From contig NZ_JAVLBQ010000001.1 in NCBI RefSeq assembly GCF_031581265.1, forward strand, positions 1 through 64,000: a DNA stretch of 64,000 bases, in the 5' to 3' direction. The notes beneath the pieces were generated by a model that made no database searches, had not been told where the DNA came from, and worked only from the letters and a program-made list of their open reading frames with translations. Numbering within the stretch: position 1 is the first letter of the stretch; every line of letters begins with the position of its first letter. A program made the translations under genes and the position numbers. Below are positions 53,377 through 62,351 of this stretch, piece by piece. The stretch is from Gracilimonas sp031581265. GTDB taxonomy: Bacteria; Bacteroidota; Rhodothermia; Balneolales; Balneolaceae.

Positions 53377-55209
53377 TTACTTGATCAGCATCATTTTTCT
53401 AACCTGAACTTCATTTCCGTATTGAAGTCTATAGGTGTAAACTCCGGAAGCAAGTGCAGATGCATCAAAGGTTACCGTATGCTGTCCGGCTGTTTTGTAG
53501 CTATTTACTAAAGTAGCTACTTTTTGCCCTTGAATATTAAACACCTCTATATTTACTTCGCTTCCATTTGGAATGTTATAGGAAATATTGGTAGTTGGAT
53601 TAAAAGGGTTCGGATAATTCTGATTCAGTGTGAATTTTTCCGGTAATTCATTTCCATCATCAATGCTGGTTGATGTTTCTCTATATAAATAGAGGTTATC
53701 CAGGTAAGCAACATCGAGATTCGATGTAATTAAGAATTGTGCAAAAGCACTCATATCTGATCCATTAACTGCATTAAAATCAGCAATAGACACATCTACT
53801 GAAACCCACGTGCCAGAATCATCTCCTGATAATGCATAGGTGTATTCAAATGCATTGGTCTCACCGTTGCCACCTGCATGATTGGACCATTTTGGGTTGA
53901 ATACTTTACCGGTTACATCCGTCTCTGGCGTCCAAAAGTCCATGTGGAAATGAGTCATCTCTGAAGCATCAAAGGCACTTGACACGAAATCAACACCTAA
54001 GAAATTTGTGAAGATGATTTTTTTGGTATCGTTATCTTCTATTACAATATCTTCGATATCTGAATCATCCCAGGGGGCAGACCACTGATTGATAGAAATG
54101 TTATCGTATGCATTGCTGTATAATGAAATAACATCGGCTGCATCACGTGATGGAGGTGTTGGAGCAGCTGTTTCTGGAACAGGATCTTCTCCGGCTGAGT
54201 TATCTACTTTTAAAGAAACATTATCTATCACAACTACACCAACATCGGCACCCATATCAAATAAAACACGGCTATTAGCAGAACCAAATCCTGTAGATCT
54301 TAGAGAAAGAGTAAATGTTTGAGTTTCCTCAGTAAGAGTAACTTCCTCAGTAGCAGAAGTAAATGCTCCTTCATTCAAACCAATTCCTGCAATCATAGTA
54401 CGTGTGTTACCAGAACCAGTAGATGCGTCAAAAGACAAAATGTAATTTTCACCCTGAGCAATTTCTACGCCCTGGCTTAAGTTTACATCAAAAGCATTAC
54501 CTGCAGAAGTAACATCAGCAAAATTATAACTGTTTCCTCCTTCAGTTCTAATGTTTAATGCATTACCAAACCATGAGCCGTCATCTCCTGCTTCAAAATC
54601 ACCGTTGGTCAGAAGTTCTTCACCACCACTATCTGAGGCAGCAGTTACCATGATATCATCAACTAAAATAGTTCCGCCTTGATCCTGTTCTGCTCCTGCT
54701 GCTAAATTAAACTGAAGTTTAACGGAGTTTGCTGAACTCGAAATTGATTCATGATCAAAAGTAAAAGTGGTGTATTCTGAGTCACTGAGCTCCGAAATAA
54801 TACCATCATCACGCTGCACCACTGAACCTCCAATATCCGTTAAAACGAATACATTGGTACCAACGAGTGACTCAGACTTAATTGCAACCGATACCGTAAC
54901 GGCAGTGTCGCCACCAAAGTCGATGTCGGTGAATACTTTTTCCACGATATAGGCTCGACCGCCTTCTCCATCCGCATTAACCCCTCCAAAACGCATAGCT
55001 CCGGAAGATTCAACTCCCGCAGTTTCAGCCCATTCAAGGGTTACTTCATCAGGTTTGGCGGCTGCGTCTCCTGCAGTTGTCCAGTCCTGAACCGAAGTGT
55101 CTGCATCAAAGGACTCTACGGATAGATCCAAATTGTCCTGTGCTAATGCCAAATTCGACATCGCCAGCAGGGCAAATATTAATAGTGTTGTTAAAGTTGT
55201 TGTTTTCAT
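53377..55209 (-). CDS. Secreted multi-CBM protein with type IX sorting tail and no catalytic domain
   Basis: The signal peptide ends near NLALAQDN. Three beta-sandwich modules follow: about 25-190, about 198-340 (LLTNGDFEAGDDGSW to FDMGADVGVVVIDNVSLKV, CBM4_9-like) and about 358-515 (SISINQW-like start NISINQWSAPWDDSD), a type seen at the ends of laminarinases. The final 80 residues start at NYPNPFNPTT and end KMMLIK, a type IX secretion sorting signal. No glycosidase motif was found. It lies at the 3' end of the GH17/GH30 run, 93 bp after a GH17 gene. A surface glucan-binding role in place of SusD is inferred. Confidence 0.8.
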   Translation of the reverse strand: MKTTTLTTLLIFALLAMSNLALAQDNLDLSVESFDADTSVQDWTTAGDAAAKPDEVTLEWAETAGVESSGAMRFGGVNADGEGGRAYIVEKVFTDIDFGGDTAVTVSVAIKSESLVGTNVFVLTDIGGSVVQRDDGIISELSDSEYTTFTFDHESISSSANSVKLQFNLAAGAEQDQGGTILVDDIMVTAASDSGGEELLTNGDFEAGDDGSWFGNALNIRTEGGNSYNFADVTSAGNAFDVNLSQGVEIAQGENYILSFDASTGSGNTRTMIAGIGLNEGAFTSATEEVTLTEETQTFTLSLRSTGFGSANSRVLFDMGADVGVVVIDNVSLKVDNSAGEDPVPETAAPTPPSRDAADVISLYSNAYDNISINQWSAPWDDSDIEDIVIEDNDTKKIIFTNFLGVDFVSSAFDASEMTHFHMDFWTPETDVTGKVFNPKWSNHAGGNGETNAFEYTYALSGDDSGTWVSVDVSIADFNAVNGSDMSAFAQFLITSNLDVAYLDNLYLYRETSTSIDDGNELPEKFTLNQNYPNPFNPTTNISYNIPNGSEVNIEVFNIQGQKVATLVNSYKTAGQHTVTFDASALASGVYTYRLQYGNEVQVRKMMLIK

Positions 55210-55302
55210 GATCTTATAATTTTGTGTTTATGATTGTAGCTTTTTACTCTTTATTAAATTTTGATTATTAGTTACTTTTTTTAGTTGAATATTTAGTTAA
55301 GT

Positions 55303-56247
55303 TTAAGTTCTAATTTTCTGTTCAGAGAAAGATTGAACAGCCCTTTTAGGCGTTCTGTATATGGTAAAAAGTCCCCAGTGTTTTTCAGGTTCTAAAGGAT
55401 CGGATGAGCCTTTCCAGTCTTCATCAAAGGCTTCAAAAAAGAAGGTTAGGATGCCTTCTTGCTCAGTCCAGTTCATCAAATTCTCGAAATACTTTTTTTG
55501 GTAGTCTTCACTGACATGATTCTGTTTAATTCCATTCCCATTTGATTTTGTTGCCCATCCTGCTTCTGCTATCACCACCGGGATATCCTGATATTTTTCA
55601 GCCACGGCGTAGTAATTCTCTTTGGTGTAGTCGATGGCTTCATTTATGTGCTTATATTCCCACACGGGATAGGTGTGTATGGAAATGAAATCCAAAGCTT
55701 CAGCAAGCTCCTCCAGCTTAAAGAGCCACGGCATGTAATTTTCGCAAAACGTAACGGGTTGAGCCGTTTTTGCCTTCACCATATTAACATATTCCAACAC
55801 TTTATCTTCGTGCACATAATGGTCGGTCCAGTCCACACAAGCTTCATTTCCTACTGATAATGAGAAAATTATATCGGAGTATTTGTAAGCAAATCCCGCA
55901 AGTTTGTGGATTTTATTTTTGTTCTGAACCGCATTTTCTTCAAGCTCTTTTTCGGAATAGACACCTCCGCCCCAGGGACAATTAAAGTTGTTCATTTCCG
56001 CTTCGATGTAAGCGCCAAGCATCACTTTGAAATCCAGGCCTTCTGTTTCGATCACATCAAGGACGGTTTGGGCGTGTTCATCACAATTGTAGAGACGGAG
56101 ATATTTCCAATGTCCTTCAAGAAGCAATAGATCTTCCTTCACTTCTTCATAACTGGGTGTACTATGCCCGGGGCGCTGTCCTTTCCGGTACCCGGAGTAA
56201 CAAATGGCGCGAGCCGACTCAATTCCTATTTCCCTGAAGGTGTTCAT
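55303..56247 (-). CDS. Cytoplasmic GH17-type beta-1,3-glucanase, type A
   Basis: GH17 enzymes are retaining TIM-barrel beta-1,3-glucanases. The acid/base is Glu135 in SVGNEACVDW and the nucleophile Glu228 in VIAEAGWAT; ISIHTYPVWEY and FFFEAFDEDWKG are further barrel motifs. The protein has 314 residues and no signal peptide, so it should act in the cytoplasm on imported oligosaccharides. ICYSGYRKGQ near the start matches SYSGYRE in the lipoprotein GH17 at 61044, so these two form one subgroup. The gene lies 2 bp after the other small GH17 gene. Transglycosylation is an alternative activity of this family. Confidence 0.88.
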   Translation of the reverse strand: MNTFREIGIESARAICYSGYRKGQRPGHSTPSYEEVKEDLLLLEGHWKYLRLYNCDEHAQTVLDVIETEGLDFKVMLGAYIEAEMNNFNCPWGGGVYSEKELEENAVQNKNKIHKLAGFAYKYSDIIFSLSVGNEACVDWTDHYVHEDKVLEYVNMVKAKTAQPVTFCENYMPWLFKLEELAEALDFISIHTYPVWEYKHINEAIDYTKENYYAVAEKYQDIPVVIAEAGWATKSNGNGIKQNHVSEDYQKKYFENLMNWTEQEGILTFFFEAFDEDWKGSSDPLEPEKHWGLFTIYRTPKRAVQSFSEQKIRT

Positions 56248-56249
56248 AT

Positions 56250-57158
56250 TTAGTATTTAAGGTTTCCGTCTTTATCCCAGATGCCCCAAAAAGCACCTAC
56301 ATCGCCTTCCGAACCCACTTTCCATGATTCATCAAAAGAGGCGAAATAGAATACTTCGATATCTTCATCCTGAGACCAAAGGTTCGTGTTGATGAAATAC
56401 TTCATGGCATTTTCTTCTGAAGGAATGGCTCCGCCTAAACTTTTGCCTTTGCTGGGCCAGCCTGTTTCGGTGATGATCACTCTCTTTCCTTTCCCTGCTT
56501 CTTTTGCCTGATGGAACATTTGGCGCATGTGCTGGAAGGAATCTTCAAAACTTGTACCCTCCCAAAATGGATAGCAGTTGCAGAGAATCACATCGCAGGC
56601 TTCGGTGATCTCCGGCCGTTGAACGAACTCATAGTAAGCATCTACATAGCCGACCGGAATGTTTTCAGGCAGTCGTTTTTTGACATCTTTGATGTAATTA
56701 AGTAACTCCTCTTCTTCCAGGTCTTCGCGATAGAGCACCTCGTTTCCAACTACGGCGATATCCACTAAGCCTTTGTTAGCCAGTTTAATAAGACCGTCAA
56801 TCTCTTCTTTATTTTTTTCCTCGTCATCTCCAAGCCAAGCACCTACCAGCGTATTCAATCCAAGTTCTTTGGCCACTTTCGGGACGTGCTCATTTCCTTC
56901 AATACAGGAGAATGACCGAACCCACTTTGTATGCGGCTTGATGATCTCCATACGTCGCCGAATCTGATCTTCCGAAATGACATCGCCGGGCTCCTGACCT
57001 TCTTCATACAAACTGAAGCAAAACCCATGAATGCCACTTTCCAGCACTTCCCGGAAAAGGCAATCCACTTCCTTCTCTGACAACTCTTCCAAATAATTGA
57101 TCCTGGAAACCTTTTCAGACTCTTTATAACTCAGATATTGTTCTTTTCTAAACGACAT
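56250..57158 (-). CDS. Cytoplasmic GH17-type protein, type B
   Basis: The 302-residue protein has acid/base Glu140 in AVVGNEVLY and nucleophile Glu231 in ITETGWPSKG. Its sequence tracks the GH17 half of the neighbouring fusion closely: both have SGIHGFCFS, HTKWVRSFSC, GNE, VGAW and CYPFWEG in the same order. It lacks a signal peptide and the transporter part. A tandem duplication that left one copy free and one fused is the simplest reading. It starts 1 bp after the fusion gene. The specificity may differ from type A enzymes, since the two groups share little beyond the catalytic motifs. Confidence 0.87.
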   Translation of the reverse strand: MSFRKEQYLSYKESEKVSRINYLEELSEKEVDCLFREVLESGIHGFCFSLYEEGQEPGDVISEDQIRRRMEIIKPHTKWVRSFSCIEGNEHVPKVAKELGLNTLVGAWLGDDEEKNKEEIDGLIKLANKGLVDIAVVGNEVLYREDLEEEELLNYIKDVKKRLPENIPVGYVDAYYEFVQRPEITEACDVILCNCYPFWEGTSFEDSFQHMRQMFHQAKEAGKGKRVIITETGWPSKGKSLGGAIPSEENAMKYFINTNLWSQDEDIEVFYFASFDESWKVGSEGDVGAFWGIWDKDGNLKY

Positions 57159-57159
57159 T

Positions 57160-59511
57160 TTAGTTTACTTTTAACTGTTCATTTTTATTCCAGAGGCCCC
57201 ATCTCGCGCCTACATCTCCTTCGTGTCGGGCTTTCCAGGATTCGTCAAATGAGGAGAAGTAAAACACTTCCACTTCCTCTTTTTCACTCCATTTCTTTAA
57301 GCGGATGAAGTATTTCATCATGTTCTCGATGGATGGTTCTGCCTGATCAACGCTCTTTCCGTAAGTCGGCCAGCCTGTTTCTGCAATGATCACTTTCTTA
57401 TTACCGGCAACCTCTTTTATTAATTCGTACATCTTTGTCAAATACAGTGGTGAATAATCGGCATCATAGCCCTCCCAGAATGGATAACAGTTGGCCAGTA
57501 CCACATCACAGGCTTCAATTACTTTCGGGCTTTTATGAAGCTGATAGTACGTATCCACATAACTCACCTTCACTCCGGGAAGCGCCTCTTTGACCTGTTT
57601 GATATACGCCACGATCTCATCTTCACTCAGTTCTTCTCTCAGCAAGCACTCGTTACCTACGATCACTATATCTGCATAACCAGCTTTGGCAACCTTGATC
57701 AAGTTCGCTATCTCTGTTTCATTGACTTCACGATTATCATCGATCCAGGCACCAACAACAGTTTTTAGTCCCATTGTTTTTGCCACTTCGGGGATGAGTT
57801 CGTTACCATCAGTACAAGAAAATGAACGGACCCATTTTGTATGTTGGGCCAAAACCTTCATTCTTTTTTCTATTTGCTCCCTTGATAGCTGATCGCCCAG
57901 ATTTTGCCCTTCCAGGTATGGACTGAAACAGAATCCATGAATACCACTATTCAATGAATCCTTGAAGCTATTTCTTAACTTCTTCATGCTAAGATTATTG
58001 ATCTCAGAAGCAATTGCTTCTATTTCAGGATCAACAGAGGTCAAAGAAAGCAAGCGATCTTTTTGATAATAATACGGGGCCGGAGCGGCTTCTTTTTCTG
58101 CTTTACGGGCATCTAATATTTCCCGAACTTCATTCGCTTTTTCTTCCGTTACGTCATAATCGCGCATCACCCAAAGTGCCACCATTGTTCCAAACATTGG
58201 CAGGCCTGAAAAGAATAATCGCAATCCCGTGATCGCTCCTTCAGGTTGGGTATCAAGATTCCCATCAAAACCTACTACGGATAAAATGACTCCACTTAAT
58301 CCGCCGGCAATCGCAAAACCAAACTTCACCATATACCAGTAAATGGCTCCAAATATTCCCTCTCTTCGCTTTCCGTATTTGAGTTCATCCAGGTCGATAA
58401 CATCGGCGGTCATCGACATCATCAATACAAACAAACTTCCGATCCCAAATGAGTGAAAAGGTAAGGCCAGCAAGAACAACCAGGGTTCACCGGGGACAAA
58501 TAAAAACCACAGACTTGCATACCCGAATAATGCAATCGTTTGGGATACCATAAAGGCATTTTTCTTGCCAATCTTTTTAGACATGTGCGAGACAACCGGA
58601 ATTACCAAAAACGTGGTTACCAATGCACCGGCACTGCCAAACAGTGGTGTCCAAATACCCGCTTCACCGGCATCTCCACCAAATAAGTACCAGACGATAA
58701 TGAAAAATGAAAATCCTGCAACGGTGTTGAAAGCGTTGAAAATGAAAAAGGTGGAAATACAGAGCTTTCGAAATGGAACGGATGAAAAGGCTTCTTTGAA
58801 GCCTCTGAGAATTTCTTTCAGGCTCCGCCCAACATTTTTCAGTGTAAGCGGCTCATAATCCTCATTAACAGTAGATCGACTTGGGATAAAAATTCCGGGA
58901 ATCATTGCACATATGGCAAATATAACTCCTACCCAAATAGCAAGTTCTCGAGTAGCTTCTTCAGCTGTTGGGAACCAAGCCGGATCGTACATTATCACCC
59001 AGAACCACGGAGCAATCACCCAAGCCCATTGCCCAATCCATTGAGCAATAGCCATGATATCGGTTCGTTCGTGGAAATCGTCACTCATTTCATAACCAAT
59101 AGCCACGTAAGGAACACTGAAGATGGTTAAGCCAATATAGAAGGCAAAAGACCAAAACAAGAAATACCCGAAATTGTAATTGACCGAATTTTCAGCATAT
59201 AGTTGCCACATGATCGTGAAGGCAACGCCCATGATGACGGCCCCGGTGATCACATACTGTCGTCTTCTTCCCCACCTTGATCTGGTATTGTCTGATATAA
59301 ATCCCATGATAGGATCGGTTACCGCGTCAAGAACCCTGGGCAGAAAATAAACAATGCCCCACATCCAGCCCGGAAAACCAAGGTTCTGCACCAGCACTAC
59401 CATAAAAATTCCCAGTGTAGCCGGAAACATCTGATTGGCCAACATCCCCATCCCAAATGCAATTTTGTGACGGTATGGAACCTTCTTTTTAGTAGCTTTA
59501 GCCTGTGACAT
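57160..59511 (-). CDS. GPH-family sugar transporter fused to a cytoplasmic GH17 domain
   Basis: Residues 1 to about 450 form a 12-helix glycoside-pentoside-hexuronide:cation symporter, with RVLDAVTDPIMGFISDNTRS and RWGRRRQY after helix 2 and SMTADVIDLDELKYGKRREG later. A charged linker (about 455-490, EEKANEVREILDARKAEKE) leads to a complete GH17 domain (about 490-783) with acid/base Glu in VIVGNECLL (near 620) and nucleophile Glu in VIIAETGWPT (near 710). The C-terminus of such carriers faces the cytoplasm, so substrate would be cut as it enters. The frame is continuous without a repeat or weak codon at the joint. A free paralog of the GH17 part lies 1 bp downstream. I know of no standard family with this architecture. 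Confidence 0.9.
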   Translation of the reverse strand: MSQAKATKKKVPYRHKIAFGMGMLANQMFPATLGIFMVVLVQNLGFPGWMWGIVYFLPRVLDAVTDPIMGFISDNTRSRWGRRRQYVITGAVIMGVAFTIMWQLYAENSVNYNFGYFLFWSFAFYIGLTIFSVPYVAIGYEMSDDFHERTDIMAIAQWIGQWAWVIAPWFWVIMYDPAWFPTAEEATRELAIWVGVIFAICAMIPGIFIPSRSTVNEDYEPLTLKNVGRSLKEILRGFKEAFSSVPFRKLCISTFFIFNAFNTVAGFSFFIIVWYLFGGDAGEAGIWTPLFGSAGALVTTFLVIPVVSHMSKKIGKKNAFMVSQTIALFGYASLWFLFVPGEPWLFLLALPFHSFGIGSLFVLMMSMTADVIDLDELKYGKRREGIFGAIYWYMVKFGFAIAGGLSGVILSVVGFDGNLDTQPEGAITGLRLFFSGLPMFGTMVALWVMRDYDVTEEKANEVREILDARKAEKEAAPAPYYYQKDRLLSLTSVDPEIEAIASEINNLSMKKLRNSFKDSLNSGIHGFCFSPYLEGQNLGDQLSREQIEKRMKVLAQHTKWVRSFSCTDGNELIPEVAKTMGLKTVVGAWIDDNREVNETEIANLIKVAKAGYADIVIVGNECLLREELSEDEIVAYIKQVKEALPGVKVSYVDTYYQLHKSPKVIEACDVVLANCYPFWEGYDADYSPLYLTKMYELIKEVAGNKKVIIAETGWPTYGKSVDQAEPSIENMMKYFIRLKKWSEKEEVEVFYFSSFDESWKARHEGDVGARWGLWNKNEQLKVN

Positions 59512-59540
59512 GTTTTATCTATTTATGATTTCGTATCTGA

Positions 59541-61040
59541 TCATTCACTCGCAGGGATCACCACGGTTTGAATGGCTTTACCTTGTATTTCGAACGATGC
59601 CTTTTGTCCATTCAGATCTAATTCGATCCCCTTTTGGGCTTCACCCTGATTCAACAAAACTACCGCAATAGAACCATCCGGATTCTGAGCGGCTGTAAGC
59701 ATTAACTCATCGTCGCTAATCTCATGCCCAATTCTTACGGCACCCGGACGGATATATCGGCTGAAGTGACTCATAGTGTAATACAGTGGCGTGTAATAAA
59801 CCTCGTCTGCATCAGGATCTACAATGACCGGAGCCACACACCAATTTTCAGCCCAATTCGGACCGCCTTGACGATTAAGAACCATATTCCAGTCCACCCA
59901 GCCATCTACCCAGTTATTCAAGGTACCTATCATATCTCGCGCATAACGAAATACCGGTACATATTTGGGATGCAGGTGCTTACGATCTTCCGGAGCCCAA
60001 TCCCATCCCCAGTCTGTGGCCTCTTTTGACCAATACCAGGCATCATCTTTCCAGGCCGGGATATCTGCATCCACTGTGGCTTCTGTTTGAATGAGATGCT
60101 TATTCGGCGCTTTTTGATGCGCATACTGAAGCTCTTCGGCAAAGATCTTATACGTACTTGCATACCAGTGCACGGCCGTTCCGTCATAATACTGGGCAGC
60201 TTCTTCGTCATCATACATCGCGTCCACCCACTCAATAAGTTCCTCGTGACGGTTTTGGTCATAGCCTAACAATTTGATATCTGCATAACCGTCATTTTCC
60301 AACTGTGGACCCAGATGATTCTTCACAAACTCGTTCTGTTCTTCCGGGGTGAAGTGCATGCTTTCCCAGTTGCTGTCGTTGCCCAGCGGTTCGTTTTCTA
60401 CCGTGATTCCCCAAATGTCGATGCCTTCTTCTTTGTAGGCCGTCAAATATTTAGAGAAAAACAGCGCCCAGGTATCATAATATTCCGGAAGCAGTTTACC
60501 GCCTTTCCAATCGTTGTTGTCTTTCATCCAGGGCGGAGCAGTCCACGGTGAGGAAATAATCTTGAAGCCATCTTGGGAAATTTTCATTGCATCTTTGATC
60601 ATCGGAATGAGATCATCCCGGTCTTCTTCAATGGAGAAGTTTTCAAGGTTGCGATCACCCGGTACAGGAGCATATGAATAGTTCCCCAGCGAAAAGTCAC
60701 TGGAGTTCATATGCGTACGAGTGAGTGAGTATTTCGCACCGGATTCCCCAAAATAGGCTTCAAGGATATCGTTTCTATTTTCTTCACTTAGTTCATTCAA
60801 CAGGTAAGCACTAGCCTCGGTGAAGGAACCTCCGATTCCAGTAATTTCCTGGAAGGTTTTTTCTGGGTTGATGGTCACCTTAATTGGATTGTCAGCTTCC
60901 GAAAGCGCTTCTAATTTTGTGAGTTTATTACCGGATTCGGAAGTTTCGTAGATCTCTACATCCAGCGAATCTGAATTTGTACAGCTGGCCATCAAAACGA
61001 TTATTGGTAAAATGGTAAGTAGTTCAAACTGTGGTAGCAT
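59541..61040 (-). CDS. GH30 glycosidase lipoprotein (beta-glucosidase/beta-1,6-glucanase type)
   Basis: The 499-residue protein has lipobox LMASC (Cys20) and a GH30 catalytic core: GIGGSFTEASAYLLNEL (69-85), acid/base Glu217 in GITVENEPLG and nucleophile Glu320 in HLIQTEATVD. A C-terminal beta-sandwich follows (LMLTAAQNPDGSIAVVLLNQ). GH30 subfamilies in laminarin loci remove beta-1,6-linked glucose side branches or act as exo-glucosidases. Here it lies 3 bp after the lipoprotein GH17 gene and 29 bp before the fusion gene, which supports debranching of laminarin. The exact subfamily is not decided. Confidence 0.88.
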   Translation of the reverse strand: MLPQFELLTILPIIVLMASCTNSDSLDVEIYETSESGNKLTKLEALSEADNPIKVTINPEKTFQEITGIGGSFTEASAYLLNELSEENRNDILEAYFGESGAKYSLTRTHMNSSDFSLGNYSYAPVPGDRNLENFSIEEDRDDLIPMIKDAMKISQDGFKIISSPWTAPPWMKDNNDWKGGKLLPEYYDTWALFFSKYLTAYKEEGIDIWGITVENEPLGNDSNWESMHFTPEEQNEFVKNHLGPQLENDGYADIKLLGYDQNRHEELIEWVDAMYDDEEAAQYYDGTAVHWYASTYKIFAEELQYAHQKAPNKHLIQTEATVDADIPAWKDDAWYWSKEATDWGWDWAPEDRKHLHPKYVPVFRYARDMIGTLNNWVDGWVDWNMVLNRQGGPNWAENWCVAPVIVDPDADEVYYTPLYYTMSHFSRYIRPGAVRIGHEISDDELMLTAAQNPDGSIAVVLLNQGEAQKGIELDLNGQKASFEIQGKAIQTVVIPASE

Positions 61041-61043
61041 AGT

Positions 61044-62333
61044 TTACTCCTGTTCTTGTTTTGCCTGGATCTCAGCATCCGTGGGCGGTACTTTCACCGT
61101 TTCCATCAGCGCATCCAGGTCCCCGTTAAATGTTTTGGTGATGGGTTTTCCATCCCGTGTTAGTCCGTCAAAAACACCCGATTCTACTTCATCCCAAAGC
61201 ATATATTTGGCTTCCGATTGGAGGTTGATCAACCCAAAATGATTTTCTGATCCCAACTGATTTGTGGCATCTTTCCACTTCTCATCAAAAGCCTCGAAAT
61301 AGAAAACTGAAACACCATTTTCTTCTGACCACTCCCGAATCAATTCATAATACCGGGCAGATTTAAACTCATCCGTAGCCCGAGAACCTTCATCTCCGTA
61401 ATACCCATTGGAAACGGTTGCCCAACCGGTTTCGCCAATATGAACCTGCTTATCCACGCCCTGACTTTTCATGTAATCCACCACCCCTTGGTATTGAGAG
61501 ACTGAATATTCCAGTGACCGCTGCATGGCAGCTTCAATTTTCTCCATATCGCTGAGTTCTGTTTCGTCCTCGCGAACGCCCCAGAAATCGGGATTGTAAT
61601 GCGTGTCGTGCATCGGGTAGGTGTGCATGGAAATGTAATCCACAGCTTTGATGAGTTTGTTGAGATCTTCTTTGTGATACTCACTTCCTCCCCCGCCCCA
61701 AGAAGCAAAATTGTCGGAACTGGTGATCCAAAGCGATTCAGGTAATTCTCCTTCATCTTTCAAATTTTGAAGGTGATTCACCCATCGCAAAATGATACCA
61801 GGCTCCACCCAATATTCGGTTTGCCAGTGAACCATAGCTTCGTTACCCACGGCGATCACTTTCACGACATCGGGATATTCTTTGGCAAGATTAGCCGCCC
61901 TTTCAATTTCTTTGGAATTACGAGGACTGTCTTCATCACGTATACGTTCCGGTTCATCGGTCCAGGCATTTTTAGCATCGATCCAGGCCCCCATCATCAC
62001 GTACATTTCGAAGTCAGGATCTTCCTCCTTCATCTCACTAATTGCCTTTAACAACCGGGGTACGGCCTCAAGATATACATTGTAGGTCCTTATGATCTTT
62101 ATTCCTATAGCAGACAAAATTCGCATGTCTTCTTTTAGTTCAGGAATAGTTGGCACGCTGTCGCGGGTAATTTCGCGGTAACCGCTATATGATATTGCGG
62201 GATAGTTTATGGGATCAGCCAGGATTTCTTCAGCCGTGATCGTCTGCTCATTCATAGGATTTTCGGCTTGATCACCGCAGCTCATAAATAGCACGGAGGC
62301 TATCAGGATGTTATATATCAGTGGTTTGTGCAT
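61044..62333 (-). CDS. Lipoprotein GH17-type beta-1,3-glucanase, type A
   Basis: The ATG at 62333 gives a signal peptide with lipobox LFMSC (Cys19); an in-frame TTG nine bases earlier is not needed. The 429-residue protein has acid/base Glu165 in IAVGNEAMVHW and nucleophile Glu301 in VHIGETGWATV, with MHTYPMHDTHY between. It belongs with the 55303 enzyme (shared SYSGYR and NEAxVxW). Lipid anchoring places it in the periplasm or on the outer membrane, where it would cut laminarin before import. It lies 18 bp after the phosphorylase-like gene and 3 bp before GH30, in a clear operon. Confidence 0.9.
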   Translation of the reverse strand: MHKPLIYNILIASVLFMSCGDQAENPMNEQTITAEEILADPINYPAISYSGYREITRDSVPTIPELKEDMRILSAIGIKIIRTYNVYLEAVPRLLKAISEMKEEDPDFEMYVMMGAWIDAKNAWTDEPERIRDEDSPRNSKEIERAANLAKEYPDVVKVIAVGNEAMVHWQTEYWVEPGIILRWVNHLQNLKDEGELPESLWITSSDNFASWGGGGSEYHKEDLNKLIKAVDYISMHTYPMHDTHYNPDFWGVREDETELSDMEKIEAAMQRSLEYSVSQYQGVVDYMKSQGVDKQVHIGETGWATVSNGYYGDEGSRATDEFKSARYYELIREWSEENGVSVFYFEAFDEKWKDATNQLGSENHFGLINLQSEAKYMLWDEVESGVFDGLTRDGKPITKTFNGDLDALMETVKVPPTDAEIQAKQEQE

Positions 62334-62351
62334 GGTGATCAAGGTTTAGGG

